This document shows positions 22,856 to 32,737 of a stretch of 64,000 nucleotides of DNA, piece by piece (position 1 is the stretch's first letter; the number at the start of each line of letters is the position of its first letter). The translations under genes were made by a program, and so were the position numbers. Under the pieces are notes generated by a model. It was not told the origin of the DNA, did no database searches, and saw only the letters and a list, made by a program, of their open reading frames with translations. Location of the stretch: the NCBI GenBank assembly GCA_019095985.1, contig CM032662.1, positions 2,746,154 through 2,810,153 of the forward strand. The letters are read 5' to 3'. The stretch is from Streblospio benedicti (taxonomy: Eukaryota; Annelida; Polychaeta; Spionida; Spionidae).

Positions 22856-23979
22856 GTAACCAGGAGGCGAAGTCTTTGTTGCTGTGGAAACTCGTTATCT
22901 AGAATCTGTAGACCGTTATTCTACAAGTGAAATGTGGTCATAATGTGTTTGAAGGGAAATTATGCTTGAAATAACAGATATAAAAAAAACTTGAGCTAAA
23001 AAGTGCTTGTATGATATTCAAAGTCATTATAAACAATATTAAATGTAGAAGTGAAAAAAAAAACCAATGGCATAAAAGAGATTTAGTTAGTTTTTGATGC
23101 ATGCACCTGAAGCATCATGTCTAACTACATGGAAACTGTGCCACTTGTATCAAACAGAAGCAGCTTCATTCTATTATAACATGCATGTCATGAATGCCAT
23201 ATTTTCTGTACCAACTGTATGCACACTCTCTTTCCTGCTTTCGGCATCTATTTTATTGAGGTTGCTTATTGTTTTTGACAGAATTAAATCTAAGCAATGG
23301 AGACAGCTAACTGCTAATGGAGTAAATACTTTATGATGCATTGAAACCAATGGGATGTCATGATACTTAATAAACTGGCACCTCTAAAGAGTCGATTGAA
23401 AAAATGCACTTGCATACGTCATCTGACTCTCTCTATTGAAATACGCTTTTCTCCTTCCAAACTGGAGATATCTCCGATCCCAGCAAGTTGCCAGAAGAGT
23501 TCAGTAGTGTTTTGTCGTACGCACTAACTGTAGCATCGCATGTTGTGTGTGACTGTGTAACAGCACAGCGTGACTCAGACCTCAAGTTGACTAGTCCAAG
23601 AGGGCGACCCACGTTTCATGTTTTTTGCTAGTTCAAAATCTTCTAACAACAAGCAATTTTTTGCCTGCCAGTATTTTTTTCATATCAGCATACATCTTGC
23701 ACATAAACATGGGATTCTGTAAACACATATAACTGGTGAAAATCACTCTTTAAAAACAAGATAATTAAGCTTTGTTTTTTTGTGGAGGGCGACACAGAGT
23801 ATCACCCGGCCGACCTACGTTTAGAGGTTTTAGAATTACTGCGCTGTGAGGTCACTGATTGTCCTGATGTTTTCAAACTTTACATATCTCCAATCCCAGG
23901 AAGTTGTTAGAAGAGTAATTTGTCACACTAATCATATCATGATGTACTGCGTGTGAGCGTCACTGACTGCTGTTTTCAG
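22856..23979. other. Intron-like spacer
   Basis: AT-rich, with no repeat family that I recognise and no coding island. A stem of GATCCCAG-type words with AGTTG occurs twice (23470-23500 and 23885-23915), suggesting a diverged internal duplication. Confidence 0.5.
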
Positions 23980-24042
23980 GACGCGGTGCGCGCTGAGTCG
24001 GTGTGGCGAGAACACACGCAGTACTCCAGCAGCAGGCTCAAG
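23980..24042 (+). CDS. Short exon of the same helical protein
   Basis: A good acceptor (GACTGCTGTTTTCAG) and donor AAG|GTGAAA bound 63 nt, 21 codons: DAVRAESVWREHTQYSSSRL and K. Phase 0 on both ends links 22745 with 24512. Charged, helix-prone sequence. Confidence 0.75.
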
Positions 24043-24511
24043 GTGAAACGTCAGAATATCACTGTGGGCTTTATCAACCTTAAGTGTTTTCTGACACCAA
24101 CTGTGAACAGATCTGTTGTGACTGGTTTTTAAAGTCATCTTTAGGAAGTAGACTTTCATCTACTGTATATAATATTGGATGAATCTAGAGAAGGGTCGTG
24201 ATGTACATGTATGTACTTTCATGCTTAGAGGCTTTTGGGACGCATTTGATACGAATCAAAGTTGCTCTAATCATATACTGTAAACCATAAAAATTTCACA
24301 ATGCGATTTAATTCTGCTACATTCGTGAATGTGGGATGATTTTCAAAATTTAAATGCCATGAAAATCTAAAACGTTACAGTACTTGTTGATAACCGCCCC
24401 GACATGGAGAATAATGCAAGTATCGTACGTTTCTAGGTGTACATCAACATTTAAAAAAAGGCCAACAACGGTCTATCCTTAACATTCAGCCTCATGGCGT
24501 GTGTTTTTTAG

Positions 24512-24617
24512 GCCTTGCAGCAGGAGTTGACCACACGTGAGCTGGGGTCACTGGAGGCCCTGACCACCGGTCAGTTGGACGGTCAGCGCGACAGATACCA
24601 CAGTCTGAGTGACGCAG
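24512..24617 (+). CDS. Exon of the same helical protein
   Basis: Acceptor GTGTTTTTTAG and donor GCAG|GTCAGT bound 106 nt: 35 codons and one base. It reads ALQQELTTRELGSLEALTTG, then QLDGQRDRYHSLSDA. The Leu/Gln/Glu spacing is strongly coiled-coil-like. The overhanging G joins in phase with the two-base start at 24863 to give Gly. Confidence 0.8.
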
Positions 24618-24862
24618 GTCAGTGGATACCAAATACAGATACTGATTAGTGTTTTTACTTGATTATTGACACAACAGATAAGGCTTTTCTAACTGCTTCT
24701 CGAAATCCGACGGAAAGTGCTTTGATTGTTGACCGTCTACGCGGCATTATTGGAGAGACGTCATTTCCTTTGTACAGCAGAACCGAGTCCATATGATTCA
24801 GGGTCTGTGTAGAATATGGATTTGCCTCCTTATTCCAGTCATTGGTGACCTCGGCTGCTGAG

Positions 24863-24945
24863 GAGTCACCATCAGACTCACGGCCCACAACAGCCTGGAC
24901 GTGAGCTCAGCTCAGCTCACCCAGCAGCAGATACTCAAACCCGAG
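24863..24945 (+). CDS. Exon of the same helical protein
   Basis: The segment is two bases plus 27 codons reading VTIRLTAHNSLDVSSAQLTQ and then QQILKPE, ending at GAG|GTGAGG. The acceptor (CTCGGCTGCTGAG) is weak, but the phase fits 24512 exactly. The exon ends in phase 0, whereas the next coding island (25319) needs a one-base overhang, so an exon is missing or an indel lies here. A second open stretch just upstream on the + strand (24655-24800, LTASRNPTESALIVDRLRG) has no donor and is not assigned. Confidence 0.65.
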
Positions 24946-25318
24946 GTGAGGCGGCAGCATTAGCAGGCGTTTAGAAAAAATTGAGATGTAGCACGATTCA
25001 GGGCTTGAGTCAGAATTTCTGTTCATCTGACCTTTAAGGTGGCACTCTAAGGTAGCGAGTCACTTCACAATGGCAGATTGAGGATTTAGAAAAAGTAGGA
25101 TGTCTAATAGGGGATTGTGATCAGAAATCCATGTGATCTGCACATGCGAAATCTAGAGCATGCGTGAACGATATGATGTATGATACTTCTGTGATGATAG
25201 TTATAAAACTCAATGACCAATGGTCCAAAAATACATTTAGAGCAGTTATAACTCAATGCCATGTGTCCATTTATTTAAAAGTCAAAAAGTATCACTACTA
25301 CCATCCTCTGTCACCCAG

Positions 25319-25416
25319 GCGCTGTCTGGTCCCGCGGTGCCGCCGCGATCCAGGCTCAACTCAACAACCTCGACGACAGCTTCCTCTCTCTACAGGCCAC
25401 CGCCACGCAGATCAAG
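25319..25416 (+). CDS. Exon of the same helical protein
   Basis: Acceptor ATCCTCTGTCACCCAG and donor AAG|GTTAGG bound 98 nt: two bases and 32 codons reading AVWSRGAAAIQAQLNNLDDS, then FLSLQATATQIK. Heptad-like Leu/Ile/Ala spacing. It ends in phase 0, joining 25924. The upstream phase does not fit 24863 (see there). Confidence 0.72.
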
Positions 25417-25923
25417 GTTAGGAGCAAGACTATGAACTTTCTTTTAGAATTCATACATTATCCAATCTATTTGAAGGCAAAATGAATCCTCAAATGAAAT
25501 GATCCTCTCTAAGAACCAGTAACCAATTAAGGGGGGGGCTGACTGGGCTATAGCCAGCCACACACACACATGATAAACAAGTTTGAGACTTTATTTCTCT
25601 GCATAATGTATTGAAAAACCAATCGGGCTTTCACCCACATACAAATATGACATCGCAAGGAATATCCTGTGTGGTCTTTCACCTGGTGCTGCCCCCTGTT
25701 GGGGTTCAGCACATTGTCCCATACTCTTGGTAGGTTGTACCGACCACCATATCTCTTTAAGTAGCGCTAATGGATGGGGATGTGAATGATCTCTTATGAT
25801 ATACGCTCTACAATCCAGTCATAACCCCGGAGTACAAACAAACTCATCTTATCATCGCAATCAGAATTACCCGATTACTTTTCAAAGTGCGCGAGTTCTA
25901 GTATAGTCTCCCCTCTTTTGCAG

Positions 25924-25962
25924 GCGTGGGAGAGTTACATGCGTGTTGACCTTGGCGAGTGA
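25924..25962 (+). CDS. Possible last exon of the helical protein
   Basis: After a strong acceptor (CCCCTCTTTTGCAG) the phase-0 frame reads AWESYMRVDLGE and stops at TGA. This may be the true C-terminus or the point where a base is lost. A different frame stays open beyond (about 25960-26080), and no AATAAA signal follows within 200 bases, which leaves the ending uncertain. Confidence 0.45.
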   Translation, partial: AWESYMRVDLGE

Positions 25963-27585
25963 CCTTGAGTGACCACAGGAAGTGTAGAGACGGACACAAC
26001 AGCTACACGGCCGCGCTAATATACAGGTCGCTCATAGACTTTTACGGCTACAAAACCAGACATAGAGTCCGATACGCCTAATGGCACTTACAGTATACAG
26101 AATGAAGAATGAATGAAGACTATTTACAACTCATTGGGCACTTTATAGTAAAAAGTTACTACTAGTTCAAAGCATTGTGAATGGACTCTTTCGAATCCTG
26201 CCTTCAAGGCAGTAAATTGCATGTATTTTTGTGTTTGTATCTACTCATATAAGTCTCCTTTAGTGTTTGTAAAGGTGACGGATAAGCCCTGAATGGCTGC
26301 AGGGTATAACCCGTATAACGTATGATCATATGCTATTCCTATTGTACACCGTGTCACTATAATGAAACAGATAGATCCATGGAGGCCGCGTCGCCAGCCG
26401 TGGATCCGTGAGATCCTGGAGCTGAGCGGAGGTGGCAAAAAACCGGACTGACCGCCGAGTGGACACTCTCCATGGTCGCCGTCGTCAAGGTAACCACAGC
26501 CACACTGTATGCTCCCCAGGGAGTGCTGCAAAAGAGCACTTTTTTTTCATGATTTTCGTCAGGTACTTAATAACCAACTGACGGGTTTTGGGACGCCGCA
26601 TATCGCTAGTGATCTGACTCCATGAGGAGCGGACGCCCTCTTCTTTGAAATCCTTGTTCTGCAAATGCTATAGAATCATGCTCAAAGTGTCTGTGAGTAG
26701 CGTGATCTCATGCTACCTTGCCTCCCCTTGCTCAACTCACTCATCTCACTCCGAAATGTTCAGAATAGGTGTGATTTTGTGAACAGCTATATGATATAAT
26801 AAGTTCAATCAAACTGCTGCTGTCTATACACTAACAATCTCAAGGCAAAGGTGGGCAGGAATCCCCGCAGTAATCACTCTATAAGCTCTTGCCATTTGCA
26901 GGTGTAAAACATTTGACTTTGACCAATGATTTAACTTAATTTATTAAAGATGCTTTCCAACATTTCAACACGTTAGTGTCCTTCTCAGGAAAATGCAATT
27001 TTTTTTTTGTAATAATCAAGAAATATGTTTTCGTTCAAAATAAATTTTGAATTCCAAATTGAGTCTCCACCAAAAAGAACTCAGGAAAAGACGTAATAAC
27101 CATCATGGGAGGGGGTAGAGGGTATATAATGGTCTATGGTTTACAAACACCATACAGTATACAGTATGACTAGTCACATCCTCCCATGATGCTGAGGCCC
27201 ATGGTAATAACCTGCCTGTTTGCAGTTGTGGGAGTGACCGCTGGTCACCCCGCGAGGTTTGAATGATGGTCGCTCACGCCACGAGGTGTTTTTTATCATA
27301 TATTACAATGTTTTGAGAGTCGTGCATATAGAATAAATAGCTTTTGTGCTAAAGACTGTTTTACTTTAAATTTGCTGTAAAAATAGTTTGTACGATCAAA
27401 AATAATACTTTCTATTACTTGTCTCTATCAACTCCCATGAGTGTGGAATAGGCTAAGAAATGTGTCTGATATGTTGTCATTTACTGACGAAGAGCTCCTT
27501 GAGTTTCAAAATAGCAGATGGCTGAAAATAAACGTTCGGTTTGAATTATTTTTTTTCTAAATGAGTGGAATAATTTTGCTTTCAG
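25963..27585. other. Spacer with weak exon-like islands
   Basis: A GC-richer island at about 26370-26489 ends at a good donor (GTCAAG|GTAACC), with LTAEWTLSMVAVVK just before it. Its frame upstream is interrupted, so it is only a possible exon. A SINE-like word (GCTCCCCAGGGAG) follows at 26510. The rest is AT-rich with nothing assigned. Confidence 0.4.
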
Positions 27586-27662
27586 AAAATGCACAGAATG
27601 AGAACGAGGAGCTAGGATCTGACTTGAGCCCGTATCCTTGGCAACAGCCCCCGTTTCCATGA
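27586..27662 (+). CDS. Weak candidate exon
   Basis: After the acceptor TTTTGCTTTCAG a frame reads NAQNENEELGSDLSPYPWQQ and PPFP before a stop. There is no convincing donor. Acidic, Pro/Gln-ending sequence. It may be a terminal exon or a damaged internal one. An X-box-like word GTTTCCATGACAAC overlaps its end. Confidence 0.35.
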
Positions 27663-28049
27663 CAACAAGACTTCCTCAAGTGGACACCCCTTTGAGTTGT
27701 AGCGGAGTGTGAGCCAACATGACGCCCAGACTCGGGATCCCCGACTACCTCAGGAAGCAACAATATAAAATGGTTTTGGAAATATTGAATACATGATTAA
27801 TTTCAAAGTTGTTTGAACGTTCATATAAGAAATTCTATTCCTTGTCTGCGTAGCATCAATCAAACTCATTCTATTATATGAAAATACTTGTACATCATTG
27901 TACATATATCTTAAAATCATCAAACGCGGAAAATATCTGTTTTAAGCAGCTGGTATATTCCTCCTCAGAATCATGGCCAGATTTAAAAAATCATGTGTTC
28001 TATCTCACATTCTCATTGACATGCGTTTGATTTTCTTATTCTCTGCCAG

Positions 28050-28122
28050 TGCTGATGCCATCCCGGGCTCTGGCTCCAACAGTGGGGGCGTCTTCCATGA
28101 ATGGCTTCTGACCGGCGTCCAG
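28050..28122 (+). CDS. Exon of a Ser/Thr/Val-rich unnamed protein
   Basis: Acceptor TTATTCTCTGCCAG and a strong donor (CAG|GTGAGT) bound 73 nt: one base plus 24 codons reading ADAIPGSGSNSGGVFHEWLL and TGVQ. Phase 0 at the end fits the exon at 28787. Small-residue-rich linker followed by a short aromatic helix. No family recognised. Confidence 0.65.
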
Positions 28123-28786
28123 GTGAGTGACCAGAGGACACTGACCGCTCCCGCCGCCGGGTTTCACACTCTACCTCAAGGGCTCCACTTTTTTCCTATT
28201 TTTTGGGGGGCATGAAATTGTTCAATGTTTGCTGCCCATCAAATAATCTTTCAGAATATCACAAACCAAACATGACTCTATCTGATGCCGCCCACCAACA
28301 CAATATCCCACGTTTAGGCTGTAGATAAAGTGACCGTTTCAGACTCTACACCGGTCAAGCGGTCACTCGGTCAGGGCTCCTCGGTGCTAACGGTCAGTTT
28401 GGGCAGCGTCGTGTCTCTAAATGTCATGAACTATGACGATAACACGAGATGTTTGATGGTTTCTCTGCTCAGTACTGAATGGGATGATTTCTCTCCTGTC
28501 ACTCCACGTTCTCAGACCAACGCTCTCAGCAAATGCTTTTAGCAAATGTCGCAAATTCGTACACTGTTTTAGCTTTGAATGTGTCTACCATTGAGTTTCC
28601 TGTATCCCCCATTCTCAGGGCCTGAACAATATTTATTTTTCTTACACAATACTAAGGCGCCATAAGTTAAATTGATAAATAAAGACGTACATAAAAACGC
28701 TTGAATGCAACTTAGTTTCTCGCATAACTGAGAAAATTTTCCATTAGATTTATGATCGAAGACGTTGACTTCACATTGCGTTACAG

Positions 28787-28885
28787 ATCCCCGGCTCGTC
28801 TGGCAGCGACGTTCTAGAGGTCGTGACCCCAGCTGTCAAGGTCGGCGGTGTGACCTCTGGGAGCGTGACCCCCACCGTGGCATTG
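28787..28885 (+). CDS. Exon of the same Ser/Thr/Val-rich protein
   Basis: Acceptor ACATTGCGTTACAG and donor TTG|GTCAGT bound 99 nt, 33 codons: IPGSSGSDVLEVVTPAVKVG, then GVTSGSVTPTVAL. The frame continues in phase from 28050. A second frame is also open here, but the Gly/Ser/Val/Thr reading fits the neighbours better. An alternative donor lies after AAG at 28840. Confidence 0.55.
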
Positions 28886-29005
28886 GTCAGTATCGGTCAC
28901 TACATGGTCACCTGCACTGGTCAGAATTGCTGAACAGTGATGAATACATTCGTACACAAATTTATCATAGTAGCATCATTGGTTAAGAAGCTCCATTTCT
29001 TCCAG

Positions 29006-29095
29006 GTACTGGATTTGGAAGCTGACCCCTGCTAAGACCCCCACTGACCCCTGCCTCATCCCCGGTTCACGTAGCGGGTTCCCATGTCCGTATAG
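29006..29095 (+). CDS. Doubtful exon
   Basis: Between acceptor TTTCTTCCAG and TATAG|GTCTGT a frame reads YWIWKLTPAKTPTDPCLIPG and SRSGFPCPY. It does not join in phase with 28885. The phase-0 alternative stops after nine codons. Confidence 0.3.
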
Positions 29096-29188
29096 GTCTG
29101 TCTGGGTTTTTATTTAACTCAAGTTTAGATAGCAAAGTGAAGGACATGCTATATTTAGAAAGGTTACGACTATTGAATCTGGAGCCAG

Positions 29189-29363
29189 TCTATCGTCTCC
29201 CTGACTCGGCTCTCACTCGACCGCGGGGTCGCCGAGGTCAGCCGAGTGAAAGACCAAGACGAAATCCGCGTCTCTCTCCGACCCCGCGTGACCCCCGGCG
29301 GGTCGGACTGCTCCTCACAGCGTCGCCATGGAGACGGAGTGATGCTTGCTGCCGTGCAACCAG
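29189..29363 (+). CDS. Exon of the same unnamed protein
   Basis: A 175-nt GC-rich open segment: 58 codons and one base, reading SIVSLTRLSLDRGVAEVSRV, KDQDEIRVSLRPRVTPGGSD and CSSQRRHGDGVMLAAVQP. It ends at CAG|GTTGTC. The overhang joins in phase with 29644. Codon-like GC pattern and charged, hydrophilic sequence. The acceptor (TCTGGAGCCAG) has a poor pyrimidine tract. The words around GACGAAATCC recur at 21450 and 30105. Confidence 0.55.
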
Positions 29364-29643
29364 GTTGTCAGTTGGGGGCCGATGGCTTCAGTGGTTATGT
29401 TGTACTCAGTTCACTGTAGATATTTATAGATTGGAAGCAAGCACAGTCACTCACTGAGACAGTCAGGGAGACAAACAGAGATGATCAGTGATATAACAAC
29501 CAGGCAGCCAGATAGACTTTAGCCTCGAATGAACACACACACAATAGCAACAAAAGCTCTCTCTAATAAACATAGCAACAGCAAAAAAAAGCATAACGAT
29601 AATCAAACTGACAAATCCCTGCTCATGTGATTGCGTGTTTCAG

Positions 29644-29722
29644 GGAGCGTTTCGGCCACATCCCTGTCATGGCCGGCGGTCACCAAGGTCACTGCAGCGG
29701 TCACTACAGGGGTCGCGAAGGG
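29644..29722 (+). CDS. Exon of the same unnamed protein
   Basis: Acceptor GTGATTGCGTGTTTCAG; in the phase set by 29189 the frame reads GSVSATSLSWPAVTKVTAAV and TTGVAKG up to a GTCAGT donor. Thr/Val-rich like its neighbours. Two other frames are open too, so the reading rests on phase continuity. Confidence 0.4.
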
Positions 29723-29907
29723 GTCAGTATAGAGTGTCACTAAGGTATGGCCGCTACAACACTGTGTGGTCAGTTTTGGGGTCAGTGAATAGTGAATACA
29801 GGGGTCAGCGAGGTCGGGTCATTAAGGAGTTCTCATGATTAGAAATTGTATTGTGACGAGATTTCAATGAGAACGTGGTTATTTTTTCCTCGGCCTACAT
29901 TCCACAG

Positions 29908-30330
29908 GACAACATGCGGCGCGGGAACGACGCTTCAGCATCAGCGACCAGACCGCGGTCACCGCTGGCTGGCTGGCTGCTGACCGGTAGCGACGGTCAC
30001 TCTCGTCGCTGACCACTCTGGGGTCACCGGCACCGAGGTCGTCACCGTAGCGACCAGCTCTTGACGAGCGAAGCAGACAGCGTTTGAGCTCGAGACGGCG
30101 GAGACGAAATCCGCGGCTGCTGCTGCTGCGACCTCGCGGGGGCGCTGACCCCGTCCTCGCTGACCGCCGCGACCTCTGACCCCTGGCTGGACTCCGCGGT
30201 GGAGCGTGTGACGTCGTCGCCCGATACAGCAGAGGCAGCAGAGGGCAGGAGGCAGCCGCTCGTAGTCAGGCAGATCGGGGATCAGGCGACGTCTTTGTCC
30301 AGCCAAATATCGGCCTCTACACGTCTATAG
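29908..30330 (+). other. GC-rich, exon-like island with broken frames
   Basis: After acceptor TTCCACAG a frame starts DNMRRGNDASASATRPRSPL. Further on another frame reads VATVTLVADHSGVTGTEVVT, then yet another LTPSSLTAATSDPWLDSAVE followed by RVTSSPDTAEAAEGRRQ. Each is protein-like but they lie in different frames separated by stops. The island shares words with 21.4-21.7 kb and 29.2 kb. It is either a set of small exons, a decayed exon copy, or sequence with indels. Confidence 0.35.
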
Positions 30331-30667
30331 CTGAAGAATTTTCTAGAATATTATTGTTGGTTCTAGTAGTCTAGTAGTCAATAAGATTTTCGATTAGAAA
30401 TGTCTTTGTCCATGCAAATATCGTCCTATCTATAAGGAACAGTTAATTATCGGGGTTTTAATGCATCGGCGCTCTCATAATCCATAGAATCCAGTTACCA
30501 TGGCCTTATATTCTGTATTATATTCATGTAATATTGAAAACAATACTTTTTGTAATTTAAGTTGGTTCATTTGGCATTGTATTCTGAAGATGACGGCAAG
30601 GTTGAAAATATTTAATTAAAATGTGAATAAAAAAGATGTTGGTTCTATCATTTATGTTCTATTGCAG

Positions 30668-30740
30668 CTGGTGAAGTGTGAAGAATCTTTCCCCCCGGAG
30701 CTGATACCGCTCTATGCTGGTCGATACCTTCAAAACACAG
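30668..30740 (+). CDS. Exon of an unnamed protein (chain B)
   Basis: Acceptor ATGTTCTATTGCAG and donor ACAG|GTAAAT bound 73 nt: 24 codons and one base, reading LVKCEESFPPELIPLYAGRY and LQNT. Highly protein-like, with the other frames less so. The overhanging G joins the two-base start at 31527 in phase to give Gly. This begins a four-exon chain with consistent phases. Confidence 0.72.
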
Positions 30741-30794
30741 GTAAATAAATGTAAATGTAACTGTCTGGTTTACGGTCTTCTTCCCCGAAGGATC

Positions 30795-31075
30795 AGACGA
30801 CTCCACGTCTACACCAGGTCATTGGCAGCATCCTTGTCACACTATATCTTTCTCAACTCCCCGGGGAGTATACAGCACATTGCTACCGTAGCCCAGACGT
30901 GCTAATCACTCACATTAGCGTTCACTCGCCTGACCTGTACCTATTTAACGTGTAGGTACCACGGAGCAGTGTGCAACCTGTTAGAGGTAGGTTTGCTCAA
31001 CACCCACCACCAGACCCGAGCGGGAATCGAACCCACGACCACGAGGTGCGTCGTCCTCTATGGCAGTAAAGTCGT
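30795..31075 (-). mobile_element. tRNA-derived SINE (family 1), nearly full length
   Basis: On the minus strand the head has a B box (GGGTTCGATTCC, 31023-31034), then GGTGGTGGGTGTTGAGCAAA, a middle with ACGTGAGTG-type words, the palindrome CTCCCCGGGGAG at 30857-30868, AGAAAGATATAGTGTGA and the tail CCAATGACCTGGTGTA. The element at 32091 is the same family in the opposite orientation. SINEs like this borrow LINE machinery for copying. Confidence 0.8.
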
Positions 31076-31233
31076 CTGTGAGTTCCGTCCGATAGACACA
31101 GACGCCGCTTCTCAAAACCGCGCTTCACCGAATACTCCCCAGGGAGTCCCAAATACAACGCTCTCAACATCGCAGGTCGCGGGAAACAGCAGAGATTTTG
31201 TTGGAAATCGCTGCCACCATTAATGTAGAGTGA

Positions 31234-31291
31234 GCGGTAACCGTGGTAACGCAGGTCGTCAACATGCTGACTCCGTTACCACGGTTACCGC
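31234..31291. repeat. Perfect 18-bp inverted repeat of RFX-like half sites
   Basis: GCGGTAACCGTGGTAACG (31234-31251) is followed after 22 bases by its exact reverse complement (31274-31291). Each arm carries GGTAAC/GTTACC words similar to RFX-factor half sites, one mismatch from the X-box consensus. Confidence 0.75.
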
Positions 31292-31309
31292 CTGCTGACT
31301 CGGGTCATA

Positions 31310-31398
31310 GGCAGATCCAGGGGCAAAATACTTCATTTTCGTAGGGTCTTTGATGAAATCCTTAAGTGCGCCCCCCTTTCCAAAAACCTGGATCTGCA
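31310..31398 (-). mobile_element. GGCAGATCC foldback MITE, short form
   Basis: Both ends are intact: GGCAGATCCAGG at the left and CCTGGATCTGC at the right, with TACTTCATTTTCGTAGGG and CTTAAGTGCGCCCCCC inside. The shortest two-ended copy here, about 89 bp. Confidence 0.8.
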
Positions 31399-31526
31399 GC
31401 TCACGGTTTGTGTGTTAACAGGAAATCCACGGATCCGGGAAATGTTCATAATGTGTCCGAAACAAAACTGACCCTCAGATGGCAAAATGTTTGTGATCAG
31501 CGACATAAAGCGTATAATATTTGCAG

Positions 31527-31639
31527 GATCAGCGCTGGTTTCCACGGTAACGGATCAGTGCGGTGATCTGAGGCCTCCATCTGTCGGAATCGGTGCCAGT
31601 GACGGATCAACCAATTTTGTCACTTTGGTCGAAGGCCCG
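31527..31639 (+). CDS. Exon of an unnamed protein (chain B)
   Basis: Acceptor GTATAATATTTGCAG and donor CCG|GTGAAG bound 113 nt: two bases and 37 codons reading SALVSTVTDQCGDLRPPSVG and IGASDGSTNFVTLVEGP. It joins 30668 and 32360 in phase. The alternating Val/Thr/Ser pattern suggests beta structure. A perfect X-box-like word (GTTTCCACGGTAAC, 31538-31551) lies within the exon. Confidence 0.72.
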
Positions 31640-32090
31640 GTGAAGTGTTTGTTGAAATGTGAGTCGTATAAATATAAACCTGAATGGATATTCCTACGAC
31701 TACTAATAGTGTACATAAAGATAACGCTGCTTGTAAGTATATGGCTGGGGGGGGTGCTTGGCTGGAGAGAAGGAGGGGCCTTATGGTTGTGGGCAGACTT
31801 TGTGTGATTATAGCATATGGGTGCTTGGCTTGAGAGTATATGGGTTTGGGGGGGGGGATTATGAGTATAGGTAAGGGGAGTGGCGATGAAACGTGTTGAG
31901 AGTGATTATAAAGCAGCACGTTTGCTGCCGGTCTCCACGGCAACGGTCACTGTACTGACCGCCGGACTGCCCGGTCGCCGTGGAGACGCTACCTCCGCGA
32001 CCTCCGCGCTTGAACTATGAACCCTCCGTCCATCATACAGTTGTACAGAATTCCGCCGCCCGCCTTTTGGTCCGTAACTTCCGTGGCCGA
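31640..32090 (+). other. Spacer with one exon-like island
   Basis: At about 31917-32018 a frame reads RLLPVSTATVTVLTAGLPGR, then RGDATSATSALEL and a stop. It is Thr/Val-rich like the neighbouring exons, and PVSTxTV echoes 31527 and 21476. It may be an alternative last exon or an exon copy. Two X-box-like words flank it (31931-31944 and 31974-31987). Confidence 0.35.
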
Positions 32091-32330
32091 GTGAATAGGG
32101 AGTTGGACTCGTGACCAGAAGGTCGTGGGTTCGATTCCCGGTCGGGTCTGGTGGTGGGTGTTGAGCAAACTTACTCTAACAGGTTGCACACTGCTCCGTG
32201 GCACCTACACGTTAGATAGGTACAGGTCAGGCGAGTGAACGCTAATGTGAGTGATTAGCACGTCTATTCTACGGTAGCGATGTGCTGTATACTCCCCGGG
32301 GAGTTGAGAAAGATAGTGTGGAAAAGACCA
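32091..32330 (+). mobile_element. tRNA-derived SINE (family 1), nearly full length
   Basis: A box TGGCCGAGTGAATAGG at 32094, B box GGTTCGATTCC at 32128-32138, then TGGTGGGTGTTGAGCAAAC, TAGGTACAGGTCAGGCGAG, the palindrome CTCCCCGGGGAG and GAGAAAGATAGTGTGGAAA. Same family as 30795-31075, opposite orientation. It sits immediately upstream of the exon at 32360 and lacks the CCAATGACCTGG tail. Confidence 0.8.
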
Positions 32331-32359
32331 CTGACCGCCCACTGACCACTCTGTTACAG

Positions 32360-32451
32360 ACCACTCAGTTGACCACTGACCACTCACTGACCGCTGTTGT
32401 AGACTCCCAGTTCTCTGCTCACTTTGTGGACGGCGGCGTCCACGAGACCAG
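32360..32451 (+). CDS. Exon of an unnamed protein (chain B)
   Basis: Acceptor CACTCTGTTACAG and donor CCAG|GTGTTT bound 92 nt: 30 codons and two bases reading TTQLTTDHSLTAVVDSQFSA and HFVDGGVHET. It starts in phase 0 after 31527 and its AG overhang joins 33382 to give Arg. The frame is also open upstream into the SINE and downstream to a stop at 32504, so read-through would end the protein there. Confidence 0.62.
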
Positions 32452-32737
32452 GTGTTTGAGCTGGCTGCCCCCGAGCCCTCGAGCCCTCGCTCATCCATCA
32501 TCGTGACCAGCCTGCGAGTCCCCCATGTCTAATATACACACCCACCTTGGGTGTATGTCATGCACATGAATGATATACACCCTCGGGTATATATGTATGT
32601 GAGCTAACGCTAGTTAGAGGTGCGGGGTGGGACGACAATTGTAGCATTGTCCCCATTAGCTAGTCAATCCCTAATTGACCCCGCACCGTGATGGCCCGTC
32701 GTCCCTTACGCCGCACTTTCCATAGGCACGTCATTCA

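Noticed and set aside
24655-24800. Plus-strand open stretch reading LTASRNPTESALIVDRLRG
   Set aside because: Protein-like, but without a donor and out of place between two exons that join in phase without it. Left unassigned.
29959-30306. 115-codon frame on the minus strand
   Set aside because: It lies opposite a GC-rich + strand island with Thr/Val-rich readings. Composition effect, no motif.
32091-32165. tRNA gene
   Set aside because: A and B boxes are present but the acceptor stem does not pair, and the sequence continues into a SINE body shared with other loci.
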